DNA of 38,366 nt from an uncultured Bacteroidaceae bacterium (GCA_905233765.1 CAJOCU010000021.1:1-38366), one strand, 5' to 3'; counted from the first letter of the stretch, positions 23,182 through 32,512 are shown. Numbers and translations: made by a program. The notes: generated from the letters alone by a model not told the origin.

Positions 23182-24603
23182 ATGCACTTACCAAAAAGAA
23201 TGGAAGCCCGTCACCCCATCACAGATTCGAGGTGGACTGAGTGCTTAAGGATGATCCGAAACAACATCCAGGAGCAGCAGTTCAGCACTTGGTTTGCGCC
23301 TATTCATTCCGTCGGTTTCAACGAGGAACGAAAGGAGCTGACGTTGTGCGTCCCCAGTCCTTTTGTGTATGAGTACATCGAAGAACACTTTGTCAAGCTC
23401 CTGGGTGTTGTACTCAAGCGCGTGTATGGCGCGGGCGTGCGCTTAATATATAAGGTGGTGACCGATGCCACCAACGACTTGTCGATGAACCTGGAGGGGT
23501 CACAACCCTCCCCCGTCAAGCCGGCCCTAACAGGAACAACGACCAATCAGGCTCCGAGGCCCCTGCAGCAGATTGATTCGCAACTGCGCTTAGACTATAC
23601 CTTCGACAATTTCATCGAGGGCAAGTCCAACAAATTGCCACGCACCGTCGGCCTCGCCATCGCACAAAACCCCAAGCAGTCCACCTTCAACCCGCTCTTC
23701 ATCTACGGCGGCTCTGGCACAGGCAAGACACACCTCGTGAATGCCATTGGACTACGCTTGAAGGAACTGCACCCCGAGTTGCGCGTCCTCTACGTTTCTG
23801 CGCACCTCTTCCAGGTGCAATACACCGACAGTGTACGCCAGAACACCGTGAACGATTTCATCATGTTCTACCAGAACATTGATGTCCTCATCATCGATGA
23901 CATTCAGGAATTCGCAACCTTGCAGAAGACGCAGCTGGCCTTTTTCCACATCTTTAACCACTTGCACCAAAACGGCCGTCAACTCATCCTGACCTCCGAT
24001 CGTCCTCCCGTAGCACTGCAAGGAATGGAAGAGCGTCTGCTCACACGCTTCAAGTGGGGATTGCTGGCTGAACTGGAGCCGGCCGACACCATCTTGCGTC
24101 GCGATATCCTGTTCCACAAGATTCGTCGCGATGGTCTCCAAATCTCAACACCTGTGGTGGACTACATCGCCCAGACGGTGGATAAGAGCATCCGCGATTT
24201 GGAAGGTGTGCTCACCTCGCTGATGGCCCACAGCGTGTTCAACAATTCAGAGATTGACCTTGCACTTGCACAGCGTGTCATCAGCCGCACCGTAGGCATT
24301 AGCCGGCGGTCCGAGCCCATCACCATCGAGCGCATCATTGAGCACACGAGCAACTGTTTCGCTCAGGACACCAGCGACATCCTTTCATCGAGCCGAAAAG
24401 CACCCATTGTGCTGGCACGTCAAGTGGTCATGTATTTGGCCGAGAAGCTGACACACATGAGCACAACGCGCATTGGTTTGGCTGTTGGACATCGCGGTCA
24501 CGCCACCGTGGTTCACTCTTGTCAGGTCATCAGGGATCGCATCGCCACGGATCGTGAGCTGCGTCAGCAAATCGAAGATCTGGAAGCCGAGCTCCGCAAC
24601 TGA
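23182..24603 (+). CDS. dnaA: Chromosomal replication initiator DnaA
   Basis: 473 residues (ATG 23200, giving MEARHPITDS, is an alternative start). Domain I (~12-95) has WTECLRMIRNNIQEQQFSTW and FAPIHS. A short linker follows, then AAA+ domain III opening LRLDYTFDNFIEGKSNKLP, Walker A GGSGTGKTH (~176-184), Walker B VLIIDDIQEF, and sensor LTSDRPPVALQGMEERLLTR. Domain IV ends with the DnaA signature as VGHRGHATVVHS. DnaA binds DnaA boxes and opens oriC. In the usual signature (RDHTTV) the Asp contacts DNA; here it is Gly. No TTATCCACA box cluster was noticed next to the gene, so oriC is probably elsewhere. Confidence 0.95.
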   Translation: MHLPKRMEARHPITDSRWTECLRMIRNNIQEQQFSTWFAPIHSVGFNEERKELTLCVPSPFVYEYIEEHFVKLLGVVLKRVYGAGVRLIYKVVTDATNDLSMNLEGSQPSPVKPALTGTTTNQAPRPLQQIDSQLRLDYTFDNFIEGKSNKLPRTVGLAIAQNPKQSTFNPLFIYGGSGTGKTHLVNAIGLRLKELHPELRVLYVSAHLFQVQYTDSVRQNTVNDFIMFYQNIDVLIIDDIQEFATLQKTQLAFFHIFNHLHQNGRQLILTSDRPPVALQGMEERLLTRFKWGLLAELEPADTILRRDILFHKIRRDGLQISTPVVDYIAQTVDKSIRDLEGVLTSLMAHSVFNNSEIDLALAQRVISRTVGISRRSEPITIERIIEHTSNCFAQDTSDILSSSRKAPIVLARQVVMYLAEKLTHMSTTRIGLAVGHRGHATVVHSCQVIRDRIATDRELRQQIEDLEAELRN

Positions 24604-24609
24604 TGTCTT

Positions 24610-26082
24610 TTATTTGTGAAGCCCACGTTTCCACCAAGCAAAACGTGCGATGGAAACGAGAGTGATGAGGGCGGACAGAACCAGCGACAACACATAAGGT
24701 AAGCCCAGCGTCGTAGGCGACACCAGGAAGAAATCGCTGACGACCATCGTCATGAAGATGGCGGGCAGCAGCGTCAACCAATAACACTTCCCTTCACGAA
24801 CCAGATACACCGTGCACACCCAAAGCGTGACCGCGGCCATCAACTGTGTACCCCAGGCTACATATTGCCAGACCGTTCCGAAGCCCGACGGATTCCCTAT
24901 TTGCCACGCCAACAGCGCAATACCCACCGCAAAGACGGGCAGACTCAGCAGCAGGCGCGAACGGGCTGTCGTCTGGTTGAGATGAAACGCCTCGGCCAGA
25001 ATCAGGCGGGCTGCGCGGAACGAGCTGCCTCCCGTCGTAATGGGAGCTGCCACGATGCCCAACAGCGCCAGGATGCTGCCGAAGGTTCCCAGCCAGCTAT
25101 GGCAGACGATGTTCACCACCGTGGGTGCATCGAAGTACTGGATGAGGGTGAGCGTCTGATTCTGGAACGCTTCCACCATAGCGGGAGGACACACCTCCTT
25201 CCAGCCGTCGGCAAAGAAGAAATAGCTGGAGATGGTAGCCCACACCAGCGCCACGACACCTTCGGTGATCATCGCGCCATAGAAGATTGGACGCCCCTGA
25301 CGCTCGCTTTTCATGCAGCGCGCCATCATCGGCGACTGCGTGGCATGGAAACCGCTCACGGCACCGCAGGCGATGGTCACAAACAAAGCCGGAAAGATAT
25401 GTTGTTTCATCCCGAAGTGCTCGGCGCCCCAGTTCTGCAGGCCGTCCCACACTTCCGGCAGCACAGGCTGCTTGAAGCATAGCACCACCCCCAGCGCCAA
25501 CACCATAAACAGCATCGACAGGGCAAAGATGGGATAGACGCGGCCGATGACCTGGTCAATGGGCAACATCGTTGTAGCGACATAGTATAGGAAGATGAGG
25601 AGCACCCACATCATCCGATCGCCCCAGATGCCAGACAGGATAATCGCGGGGCAATAGACGAAGAACGCGCCCACGAGCACCATCATCATCATCGTGAACA
25701 GCACCATCGCTTTGCGAGCGGCAGGGCCCAAATAGAGACCTGTCAGCTCGGCCTGTCCACAACCTTCGTGGCGCAGTGAGAGCATCCCGCTGATGTAGTC
25801 ATGCACGGCACCGCCGAAGATGCAGCCAAAGACAATCCACAGATAGGCCGAGGGGCCGAACCACATCCCCATGATGGCACCGAAGATGGGGCCCGTTCCA
25901 GCGATATTCAGGAACTGTATCATGAAGATGCGCCAGCCTGGCAGCACGATGTAATCAACTTTGTCCGCCTTGCGAATCGCTGGCGTCTCGCGGTCGTCGG
26001 GACCAAACACACGCTCTGCGACACGGCTGTAGAGCATATAGCCCAGAAACAGGGCAACCAAACTGATGACGAATGAAATCAT
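24610..26082 (-). CDS. cstA: Carbon starvation protein CstA family transporter
   Basis: 490 residues with about a dozen membrane helices. It starts MISFVISLVALFLGYMLYSR. The CstA N-domain has PGWRIFMIQFLNIAGTGPIF, GAIMGMWFGPSAYLWIVFGC and FGGAVHDYISGMLSLRHEG, with a second block GFHATQSPMMARCMKSERQG and PITTGGSSFRAARLILAEAF. CstA proteins import peptides or pyruvate during nutrient limitation. This short form (~490 against ~700 in E. coli) is usual in Bacteroidetes. It ends 6 bp from the stop of dnaA, convergently. The nitroreductase gene lies 80 bp upstream in the same direction, so co-transcription is possible; the gap holds AT-rich CTTTAATCTTTAA repeats. Confidence 0.9.
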   Translation of the reverse strand: MISFVISLVALFLGYMLYSRVAERVFGPDDRETPAIRKADKVDYIVLPGWRIFMIQFLNIAGTGPIFGAIMGMWFGPSAYLWIVFGCIFGGAVHDYISGMLSLRHEGCGQAELTGLYLGPAARKAMVLFTMMMMVLVGAFFVYCPAIILSGIWGDRMMWVLLIFLYYVATTMLPIDQVIGRVYPIFALSMLFMVLALGVVLCFKQPVLPEVWDGLQNWGAEHFGMKQHIFPALFVTIACGAVSGFHATQSPMMARCMKSERQGRPIFYGAMITEGVVALVWATISSYFFFADGWKEVCPPAMVEAFQNQTLTLIQYFDAPTVVNIVCHSWLGTFGSILALLGIVAAPITTGGSSFRAARLILAEAFHLNQTTARSRLLLSLPVFAVGIALLAWQIGNPSGFGTVWQYVAWGTQLMAAVTLWVCTVYLVREGKCYWLTLLPAIFMTMVVSDFFLVSPTTLGLPYVLSLVLSALITLVSIARFAWWKRGLHK

Positions 26083-26162
26083 ATTTCCTTTATTCTTTAA
26101 TCTTTAAGCGTTAACCTCTCTACTCTCCGCTCGGCGCCTCGCGACGCTCTGCTTGCAAAGAA

Positions 26163-26900
26163 CTAAATAAACCCTTGATGTCGCAACGCAGCCACCATCC
26201 CTTTGCTCATCTGCTCGTTATCCTTCTTGGTGTAGCGGATATCGGTAAAGATCTGCGCCAGGGTCTCTTTCTTATTGATTCTGACAAACTCTTTATTCTC
26301 GGGCAAGGCCTCCTTCGCCGCATAAAAGCGGTCGATGTCTGCGGGCGTAGGATCATGGTACGTCTCGCTGTGCACAAAACTCTCCAGCGGCAGACGGTCG
26401 CTCAACGGAGGCTCCTCGGCGGGCCAGCCCACGGTGAGGGTCGCCACGGGGAATACCAGCTTCGGCAGCTTCAGCGCCTCAATGATGGCCAATGGCATGT
26501 AAAGCGTCGTTCCCAAATAACACAGCCCCAGCCCAGCCTCCTCGGCCAGGTTACAGAACGTCTGTGTGAAGAGCAGGGCATCGCTGGAGGCATTCATGAA
26601 GCTGAGGATATTGCTGTAGCCTGGTACTGCCTTACGACATTGTGCCCACGTCGAAGTCCGTCGGAAGTCAGCGCAGATGGTCAGCACCACAGGGGCCTGC
26701 GTGACCATCGGCTGGTTGAAATGAGCAGGAGCCAACGCCGCCTTCCCCTCCACGGAGCGTGTCACCACAACGCTGTAAAGCTGCAAATTCCCCAAGGTCT
26801 GCGTGCGAGCCGCCTCTGTGAAGAGTCGATCGAGCAACTTGGGGTCAATGTCGCGCCCGCTATATTTGCGGATGGTGCGACGCGTAAGTATATGTTTCAT
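26163..26900 (-). CDS. NfsA-like flavin nitroreductase
   Basis: 245 residues. The N-terminal FMN-binding pattern is ILTRRTIRKYSGRDIDPKLL and LLDRLFTEAARTQTLGNLQL. Further on are SSDALLFTQTFCNLAEEAGL, GLCYLGTTLYMP and PVATLTVGWPAEEPPLSDRL with LP.ES.VH.E.Y, the typical NfsA/FRP order. Such enzymes reduce nitro-aromatics and quinones with NAD(P)H and bound FMN in the cytoplasm; the natural substrate is not known. The C-terminus MSKGMVAALRHQGFI is also typical. It has its own promoter. Confidence 0.88.
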   Translation of the reverse strand: MKHILTRRTIRKYSGRDIDPKLLDRLFTEAARTQTLGNLQLYSVVVTRSVEGKAALAPAHFNQPMVTQAPVVLTICADFRRTSTWAQCRKAVPGYSNILSFMNASSDALLFTQTFCNLAEEAGLGLCYLGTTLYMPLAIIEALKLPKLVFPVATLTVGWPAEEPPLSDRLPLESFVHSETYHDPTPADIDRFYAAKEALPENKEFVRINKKETLAQIFTDIRYTKKDNEQMSKGMVAALRHQGFI

Positions 26901-26933
26901 AGATTATAAGCGGTCTTGCTGTTATTTCGGGCG

Positions 26934-26941
26934 CAAAGGTA
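26934..26941 (-). promoter_or_regulatory. -7 box TACCTTTG for nitroreductase
   Basis: CAAAGGTA on the plus strand, 33 bp upstream of ATG 26900. No clear -33 TTTG is seen. Confidence 0.55.
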
Positions 26942-27006
26942 CGAAAAAAATTACCGCTTGGTGTAAAAAAGCGTTCAAAAAAGCTTACAGTATCAGAAAT
27001 AAAGTG

Positions 27007-27014
27007 TATTTTTG
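27007..27014 (+). promoter_or_regulatory. -7 box TATTTTTG for the arabinofuranosidase gene
   Basis: TATTTTTG fits TAnnTTTG; ATG 27058 is 43 bp downstream. The leader contains ATTGTTC tandem repeats (27024-27042). No good -33 is seen. Confidence 0.5.
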
Positions 27015-27057
27015 CCCACAATATCATTGTTCATTGTTCATTCTTAACAAATAATCC

Positions 27058-30000
27058 ATGCGCCACTTCTCCTTTCTGTTGGCATTCATGTTTGCCAGCC
27101 TGACCTACGCCCAGAGCGAACTCTATCCCCAACATTTCGACCTCGAAGAGGTGACATTACTTGACAGCCCCCTGAAGACAGCGCTGGACGGCAACGCGCA
27201 GCTCCTGCTGCAGTACGATGCCGACCGCCTGCTGGCGCCGTTCATCCGTCAGGTCGGTCTCCACACGAAGAGCGGCAGCAAGTACTACGGCTGGCTCACG
27301 CAGCACCCCTCGTTCACCAACTGGGGGCTCAGCGACTGGAGCCTGGAAGGCCACGTGGGCGGTCACTATCTCACAGCCCTCGCACTGGCCTATGCCGCCG
27401 AGCGCGACGAGGCACTGCGCACACAGCTGAAGGAACGGTTGGAATACTGCATCGATGTGCTGAAAGACTGTCAGGATGCCTTCGCCAACAACACCAAAGG
27501 CCTCAAAGGCTTCATCGGCGGACAGCCCATCAACCAGGTGTGGACGGGTCTCTATGCCAACGACCTCTCTGCCTTCCGTCAGTATGGCGGCTGGGTGCCG
27601 TTCTACTGCGAACACAAGGTGCTGGCGGGTCTGCGCGATGCCTGGATCTACACGGACAACACCACCGCCCGCACGCTCTTCCAAGGTCTCTCCGACTGGG
27701 CCGTCAACGTCATCTCCAACCTCTCCGATGCCGATATGCAGACGGTGCTGGGCTGGGAGCACGGCGGCATGAACGAGGTGCTGGCCGACGCCTTCAAGCT
27801 CTTCGGCGACATGAAATACCTGACTGCCGCCAAGCGCTACAGCCATCAGTATGAGATCAACGGGATGCAGGGCAACCCCTACAACCAGCACTTCCTCGAC
27901 AACCAGCACGCCAACACACAGGTGCCCAAGTTCATCGGCTTCGAGCGCGTGTGGAAACAGTATGTAAAGAGTGACGATGTTAGTGCTTACCGCACGGCAG
28001 CGGTGAACTTCTGGGACGATGTCGTCACACACCGCACCGTGTGCATCGGCGGCAACAGCACCTCGGAACATTTCTTCGACCCCGCCAACGGACAGCGCTA
28101 TATCAACGACCTCGATGGCCCCGAGTCGTGCAACAGCAACAATATGCTGAAGCTGTCGGAGATGCTCTTCGACGACGACCACAACGCACGCTATGCCGAT
28201 TTCTACGAGAGCACGATGTACAACCACATCCTCTCCACGCGCGACCCCGCCACCGGCGGCTACGTCTATTTCACCACCCTGCGCCCGCAGGGCTACCGCA
28301 TCTATTCCACCGTCAATGAATCGATGTGGTGCTGCGTGGGCACCGGCATGGAGAACCACTCCAAATACGGCCATTTCATCTACACCCACGAGGGCAGCAC
28401 GCTCTATGTGAACCTCTTCATCGCCAGCGAGCTCGACAACGAGACCTTCGGCCTGCGCCAGCAGACCACCTTCCCCTACCCGCCCGCAGACACCAACGTC
28501 GCACAGACAGAGCTCACCGTCACGCGCGCAGGCACCTATACCATCGCCCTGCGCCACCCCGCCTGGGCTGGCAAGGCGTATGCCGTCAACGTGAACGGCG
28601 CCGCCGTCAACGTTGCTGTCACCGAGGGCACCGCCTCCTATGTGACCATCGACAGAACATGGTCCGTGGGCGACCGCATCACCGTGAACCTGCCCATGTC
28701 CCTGCGCCTGGAACCGTGTCCGGGCTTGGAAGACTATGTTGCCTTCAAGTACGGCCCCATCCTCATGGCCGCCAAGACCACAGCCTCCAGCGCCGCAGAA
28801 GCCGAAGCTACAGGACTCGTCTTCGAAACCCTGCAGAACGAATACGGCCACGAAGGGCGCATGGACCACGCCCCCGGCAGCCGCGCCACCGTCAAGGAAC
28901 TGACATCGGCACCCCTGCTCATCGATGACGACCTCGCGCAGACACTACAGCGCGTCACGCCCACCGACCCACAGCACCTGCGCTTCACCCTCAACGCCCA
29001 GAGCGAGCAGTCGAAGGGCGGATGGACCACGCTCACTCTGGAACCCTTCTACGGCATCCACCACGCCCGTTATATGTGCTACTGGTATGCTGCCACCCCG
29101 CAGGCCTACGAGCAGAGCGAATGGGGACGCGCCGATGCCGAGGCCGCAGCCCTCAACGCCCGCACCCTGGACTTCGTGGCCACGGGCGAGCAGCAGAGCG
29201 AGGCCGGACACCACTACCAGTACAGCAGCGACTCCAGCGTAGGCACCTACAACGGCGAGACCTACCGCGACGCCCGCGCCAACGGCTACATCCAGTACTC
29301 CCTCGCCAACCCCGACGGGCTCACCCAGGGCCTCGCCATCATGCTGCGCCTGACCACCGCCGACCAAGGGCGCAAGGGCTATGTCACCGTGGACGGCACG
29401 AAAATCGCCGACATCACCGTTCCCGCCAGCGTGAAGACCGCCGACAGCAAAGGCTTCTTCAACCTGGAGCTGCCCATCCCCGAGGAACTGATGCTGAACA
29501 CCGACGGCACGCCCAAGGCCGAGATCACCTTCCGCCTCACCGCCTCCGCCACCACCCTCATCCCCGGCCTCTACTATGTCCGCCTCGTCAAGGACTACAC
29601 CGACAACAGCTACGTCTTCCAGGCCCGCGACTGGCTCACGGGCGATGAGAACAACCGCCTGCCCCAAAGGAATATCAGCTACGACGATGCCGCCAACACC
29701 CTCACCGCGCGCGCCACGGGCAGTAACAACGTGGCCCTCAGCCTCGACTGGCAACACCGCGACTACCAGATCAACGCTGCGCAGAAATATCTCATCGTCA
29801 AGGGCTCAGACCTCTCCCGCACCAGCGGTGCCAGTTACCTGTGGTGGCTCAACGGCGTCAACAAATCCTCACAGGTAGCCCCCACCACGACCAAGCAAGC
29901 CTCCGACGGCGACACCATCATCGCCTGGGACATGACCCGCAGCGGCCTCGCCGCCAACAACACCGGCGACCGCTTCTCCATCTGCCAGGGGGCAACCATC

Positions 30001-30207
30001 TTCGGTCTCACCAGCACCACCGGCACCAGCGTCATCAAGCACATCGGCTTCTATGAGAGCGTCGCCGACTTCGAGCGCGCCACCGCCATCACCTCCGTTG
30101 CTGCCGCCCCCGCGCACCACGCCATCTATGGTCTCGACGGTCGCCGCCGCACCCGTCTCCAGCGCGGTCCCCAGATTGTCGATGGCCGCACCATCGTCAA
30201 GCAGTAA
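27058..30207 (+). CDS. GH127/GH146-type beta-L-arabinofuranosidase, multidomain, secreted
   Basis: 1049 residues; signal peptide MRHFSFLLAFMFASLTYAQ. The catalytic (alpha/alpha)6 domain (~25-540, former DUF1680) has LYPQHFDLEEVTLLDSPLKT, WLTQHPSFTNWGLSDWSLEG and HVGGHYLTALALAYA. The zinc-Cys catalytic set is present: E356 and C358 (GPESCNSNN) and C425-C426 (SMWCCVGTGMENH). By analogy to HypBA1, the first of the CC pair is the nucleophile. It would release L-arabinofuranose from arabinans or hydroxyproline-linked plant glycans. Next come a DUF4986-like part (TLTLEPFYGIHHARYMCYWY), a DUF6805-like part (LDFVATGEQQSEAGHHYQYS) and an unassigned ~180-residue beta domain. The tail is AIYGLDGRRR then GPQIVDGRTIVKQ. 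Codon use is very C-rich at third positions. Confidence 0.87.
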   Translation: MRHFSFLLAFMFASLTYAQSELYPQHFDLEEVTLLDSPLKTALDGNAQLLLQYDADRLLAPFIRQVGLHTKSGSKYYGWLTQHPSFTNWGLSDWSLEGHVGGHYLTALALAYAAERDEALRTQLKERLEYCIDVLKDCQDAFANNTKGLKGFIGGQPINQVWTGLYANDLSAFRQYGGWVPFYCEHKVLAGLRDAWIYTDNTTARTLFQGLSDWAVNVISNLSDADMQTVLGWEHGGMNEVLADAFKLFGDMKYLTAAKRYSHQYEINGMQGNPYNQHFLDNQHANTQVPKFIGFERVWKQYVKSDDVSAYRTAAVNFWDDVVTHRTVCIGGNSTSEHFFDPANGQRYINDLDGPESCNSNNMLKLSEMLFDDDHNARYADFYESTMYNHILSTRDPATGGYVYFTTLRPQGYRIYSTVNESMWCCVGTGMENHSKYGHFIYTHEGSTLYVNLFIASELDNETFGLRQQTTFPYPPADTNVAQTELTVTRAGTYTIALRHPAWAGKAYAVNVNGAAVNVAVTEGTASYVTIDRTWSVGDRITVNLPMSLRLEPCPGLEDYVAFKYGPILMAAKTTASSAAEAEATGLVFETLQNEYGHEGRMDHAPGSRATVKELTSAPLLIDDDLAQTLQRVTPTDPQHLRFTLNAQSEQSKGGWTTLTLEPFYGIHHARYMCYWYAATPQAYEQSEWGRADAEAAALNARTLDFVATGEQQSEAGHHYQYSSDSSVGTYNGETYRDARANGYIQYSLANPDGLTQGLAIMLRLTTADQGRKGYVTVDGTKIADITVPASVKTADSKGFFNLELPIPEELMLNTDGTPKAEITFRLTASATTLIPGLYYVRLVKDYTDNSYVFQARDWLTGDENNRLPQRNISYDDAANTLTARATGSNNVALSLDWQHRDYQINAAQKYLIVKGSDLSRTSGASYLWWLNGVNKSSQVAPTTTKQASDGDTIIAWDMTRSGLAANNTGDRFSICQGATIFGLTSTTGTSVIKHIGFYESVADFERATAITSVAAAPAHHAIYGLDGRRRTRLQRGPQIVDGRTIVKQ

Positions 30208-30226
30208 ACAGCTTCACCACATCAAA

Positions 30227-30256
30227 GCAGGAGACCATCTCCTGCTTTTCTTTTTT
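30227..30256 (+). terminator. Intrinsic terminator
   Basis: GCAGGAGA-CCA-TCTCCTGC (30227-30245), a perfect 8-bp stem with a 3-base loop, followed by TTTTCTTTTTT. It ends the GH127-type gene, between two convergent genes. Confidence 0.88.
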
Positions 30257-30268
30257 GCCGCTTCGTCC

Positions 30269-32374
30269 TTATTTCAGCTTCATTCCCACATTGTACATGA
30301 TGAAGCCGTAGATGTCGGCTTGCTCCTCGAGGACTTTGGCGAGGGGTTTGCCGCCACCGTGACCGGCTTTCGTATCGATGCGGATGAGGACGGGGTTGGG
30401 GCCTTGGTGACATTCCTGCAGCGTAGCCGCGAACTTGAAGGAGTGGGCGGGAACGACGCGGTCGTCATGGTCGGCGGTCGTCACGAGGGTGGCGGGATAG
30501 GCGGTGCCGGGCTTCAGGTTGTGAAGCGGCGAATAGGCACGCAGGTAGTCGAACATCTCCTTAGAATCCTCGCTGGTGCCGTAGTCGGAAGCCCAGTTCC
30601 AACCGATGGTGAACTTGTGGTAGCGCAACATATCCATCACGCCCACCTGGGGGATGGCCACACGGAAGAGGTCGGGGCGCTGCGTCATGCAGGCTCCCAC
30701 GAGGAGGCCGCCGTTGGAGCCGCCCACGATGGCCAGTTTCTCCTTCGAGGTGTAGCCCTCGCGGATGAGCCACTCGGCCGCACCGATGAAATCGTCGAAG
30801 ACATTCTGCTTCTGCATCTTCGTGCCGGCCTGATGCCACTCCTCGCCATACTCTCCGCCACCGCGCAGCGTCACCTGGGCATAGATGCCACCACTCTCAA
30901 GGAACGGGATGCGGACGGGCGAGAAGCCTGGGTTCAGCGACACATTGAAGCCGCCGTAGCCATAGAGGAACACGGGGTTCTTGCCATTGCGCTTCAGCCC
31001 TTTCTTATAGGTCAGGAACATGGGGATGCGCGTGCCGTCCTTGCTCTGGAAGAACACCTGTTCGCTGGTGTAGTCCTCCTGACGGAACTTCACCTTGGGG
31101 GCTGTATAGAGCTCGCTTGTGTTGGAGGTCATATCGTAGCGATAGACGGTGCCGGGCTGCGTGAAGGAGGTGAAGGTGTAGAAGCACTCCGGCTCTTTCT
31201 CGTCGCCCGTGAAGCCCACGCTGCCCACGCTGGGCAGCTGCACCTCGTGGCGCAGACGGCCGTCGAGGCCATAGACGAAGGCGTGGTCGGAAGCGTCCTG
31301 CATGTAGGTGAGTATCAGCTGGCGGTTGATGACATCGACATCGTTGAGGGTGTTCTGCTGCTCGGGGATGAGTTCCTGCCAGTCGTTCAGGCCCGGATGG
31401 TGGATATCGGTGGTCATGATGCGTCCCTTGGGAGCGCCGTAGTTGGTGAAGAGGAAGAGTTTGTCGCCGTCGGAGAAGATGGGGCTGTACTGATAGTCCA
31501 TGTCCGAGGTCATCTGGATGAGCTGTGAGCCCGGCTGACGCAAATCGCGCACGAAGAGGTTGTTGCCAGCGCCGGCACCGCTCTCGTAGAGGTACATCAT
31601 GGTCTCTTCCTCGTTGATGTCAAGGGTATAGAAGCGCTTGGGGTAGGCAGGATTCTGGTAGAACAAGACGTCCTCGGACTGCGGCGTACCGATCTTGTGG
31701 TAGTAGATCTTATGCGTCTCGTTGACATTGGAGAACTCCTTGCCCGCTACGGGAGCATCGTAGGCGCTGTAGTAGAAGCCGTCGCCCTGCCAGGCTGCGC
31801 CCGAGAACTTCGCCCACTGGATGTGGTCGTCCAGCTGGCGCCCTGTCTGCAGGTCGATGACAAAGAACTCCTGCCAGTCGCTGCCCGAACGCGAGATGCT
31901 GTAGGCTGCCCAACGTCCGTTGTTGGAGAAGAACACGCCCTTGAGGGCCACGGTGCCGTCGGTGCTCAAGGTGTTCGGGTCGAGGAAGACGCGCGGCGCA
32001 GCGCCCAGCTCGTCCATCACATAGAGCACGCTCTGGTTCTGCAGGCCGTTGTTCTTGTAGAAGTACCACTTGCCATGACGCTTGCGCGGTGCCCCGATCT
32101 TCTCATAGTTCATGAGTTCGGTCATGCGCTGCAGCAACTTCTGGCGGAAGGGAATCTTCGACAGGTAGGCGTTGGTGACCTGGTTCTCGGCCTCCACCCA
32201 AGCTGCCGTCTGCTCGCTGGTGTCGTTCTCAAGCCAACGGTAGGGGTCGGCAACGGTGGTGCCGAAATAATTGTCCGTAGTACCGTCCTTGACGGTCTTC
32301 GGGTACTGGATAGTCTGTGCCATCAGGGCTGACGTGGCCATCAGAGCCACAAAGATAAAGATATTCCGTTTCAT
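30269..32374 (-). CDS. Prolyl oligopeptidase (S9A), exported
   Basis: 701 residues; signal peptide MKRNIFIFVALMATSALMAQ. The N-terminal pattern DPYRWLENDTSEQTAAWVEA and the seven-bladed propeller are followed by the alpha/beta hydrolase domain: PVFLYGYGGFNVSLNPGFSP, the nucleophile Ser ~553 in VGGSNGGLLVGACMTQRPDL, Asp ~638 in DHDDRVVPAHS and His ~673 in AGHGGGKPL. All triad residues are present. S9A enzymes cleave after Pro in short peptides; an exported copy suggests peptide use in the periplasm. The gene is convergent with the GH127-type gene and divergent from nrdJ. Confidence 0.93.
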   Translation of the reverse strand: MKRNIFIFVALMATSALMAQTIQYPKTVKDGTTDNYFGTTVADPYRWLENDTSEQTAAWVEAENQVTNAYLSKIPFRQKLLQRMTELMNYEKIGAPRKRHGKWYFYKNNGLQNQSVLYVMDELGAAPRVFLDPNTLSTDGTVALKGVFFSNNGRWAAYSISRSGSDWQEFFVIDLQTGRQLDDHIQWAKFSGAAWQGDGFYYSAYDAPVAGKEFSNVNETHKIYYHKIGTPQSEDVLFYQNPAYPKRFYTLDINEEETMMYLYESGAGAGNNLFVRDLRQPGSQLIQMTSDMDYQYSPIFSDGDKLFLFTNYGAPKGRIMTTDIHHPGLNDWQELIPEQQNTLNDVDVINRQLILTYMQDASDHAFVYGLDGRLRHEVQLPSVGSVGFTGDEKEPECFYTFTSFTQPGTVYRYDMTSNTSELYTAPKVKFRQEDYTSEQVFFQSKDGTRIPMFLTYKKGLKRNGKNPVFLYGYGGFNVSLNPGFSPVRIPFLESGGIYAQVTLRGGGEYGEEWHQAGTKMQKQNVFDDFIGAAEWLIREGYTSKEKLAIVGGSNGGLLVGACMTQRPDLFRVAIPQVGVMDMLRYHKFTIGWNWASDYGTSEDSKEMFDYLRAYSPLHNLKPGTAYPATLVTTADHDDRVVPAHSFKFAATLQECHQGPNPVLIRIDTKAGHGGGKPLAKVLEEQADIYGFIMYNVGMKLK

Positions 32375-32396
32375 GCGTTAAAAAATAATGTCTGTG

Positions 32397-32404
32397 CAAA
32401 GGTA
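32397..32404 (-). promoter_or_regulatory. -7 box TACCTTTG for prolyl oligopeptidase
   Basis: CAAAGGTA on the plus strand, 22 bp upstream of ATG 32374. Confidence 0.6.
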
Positions 32405-32443
32405 CAAAAAACGTGAAATGCGCAGAAAGAATTGAGGAAATAA

Positions 32444-32475
32444 ATTGGAGAAAAGGGAAAAGTTTTGTAGCTTTG
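32444..32475 (+). promoter_or_regulatory. Promoter ATTG-N20-TAGCTTTG for nrdJ
   Basis: ATTG at 32444-32447 and TAGCTTTG at 32468-32475 with 20 bp between. The leader to GTG 32586 is ~105 bases. Confidence 0.65.
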
Positions 32476-32477
32476 CG

Positions 32478-32512
32478 GCGCAAAAAGTTCTCCAAAACAG
32501 GAAACTTTGCGC
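32478..32512 (+). promoter_or_regulatory. Hairpin in the nrdJ leader
   Basis: GCGCAAA (32478-32484) pairs with TTTGCGC (32506-32512), and AAGTT/AAACT can extend the stem imperfectly. It sits at the very 5' end of the predicted mRNA. It is far too short for a cobalamin riboswitch and may only stabilise the transcript. Confidence 0.4.

Noticed and set aside
22989..23240. Small frame of 83 codons before dnaA
   Set aside because: It spans the dnaA promoter and start in another frame, is Cys/Phe/Arg-rich and has no relatives that I know of.
27157..28869. A 570-codon minus-strand frame opposite the GH127-type gene
   Set aside because: Same cause: strong third-position C in the plus-strand gene removes stops on the other strand.
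30120..30207. Tails as proven type IX secretion signals
   Set aside because: The tails resemble short C-terminal sorting motifs but lack a full CTD domain; without knowing whether the genome has a T9SS I do not assign it.
30053..31528. A 491-codon plus-strand frame running from the end of the GH127-type gene through prolyl oligopeptidase
   Set aside because: Antisense to a clear S9 protease with an intact triad and crossing a strong terminator at 30227.
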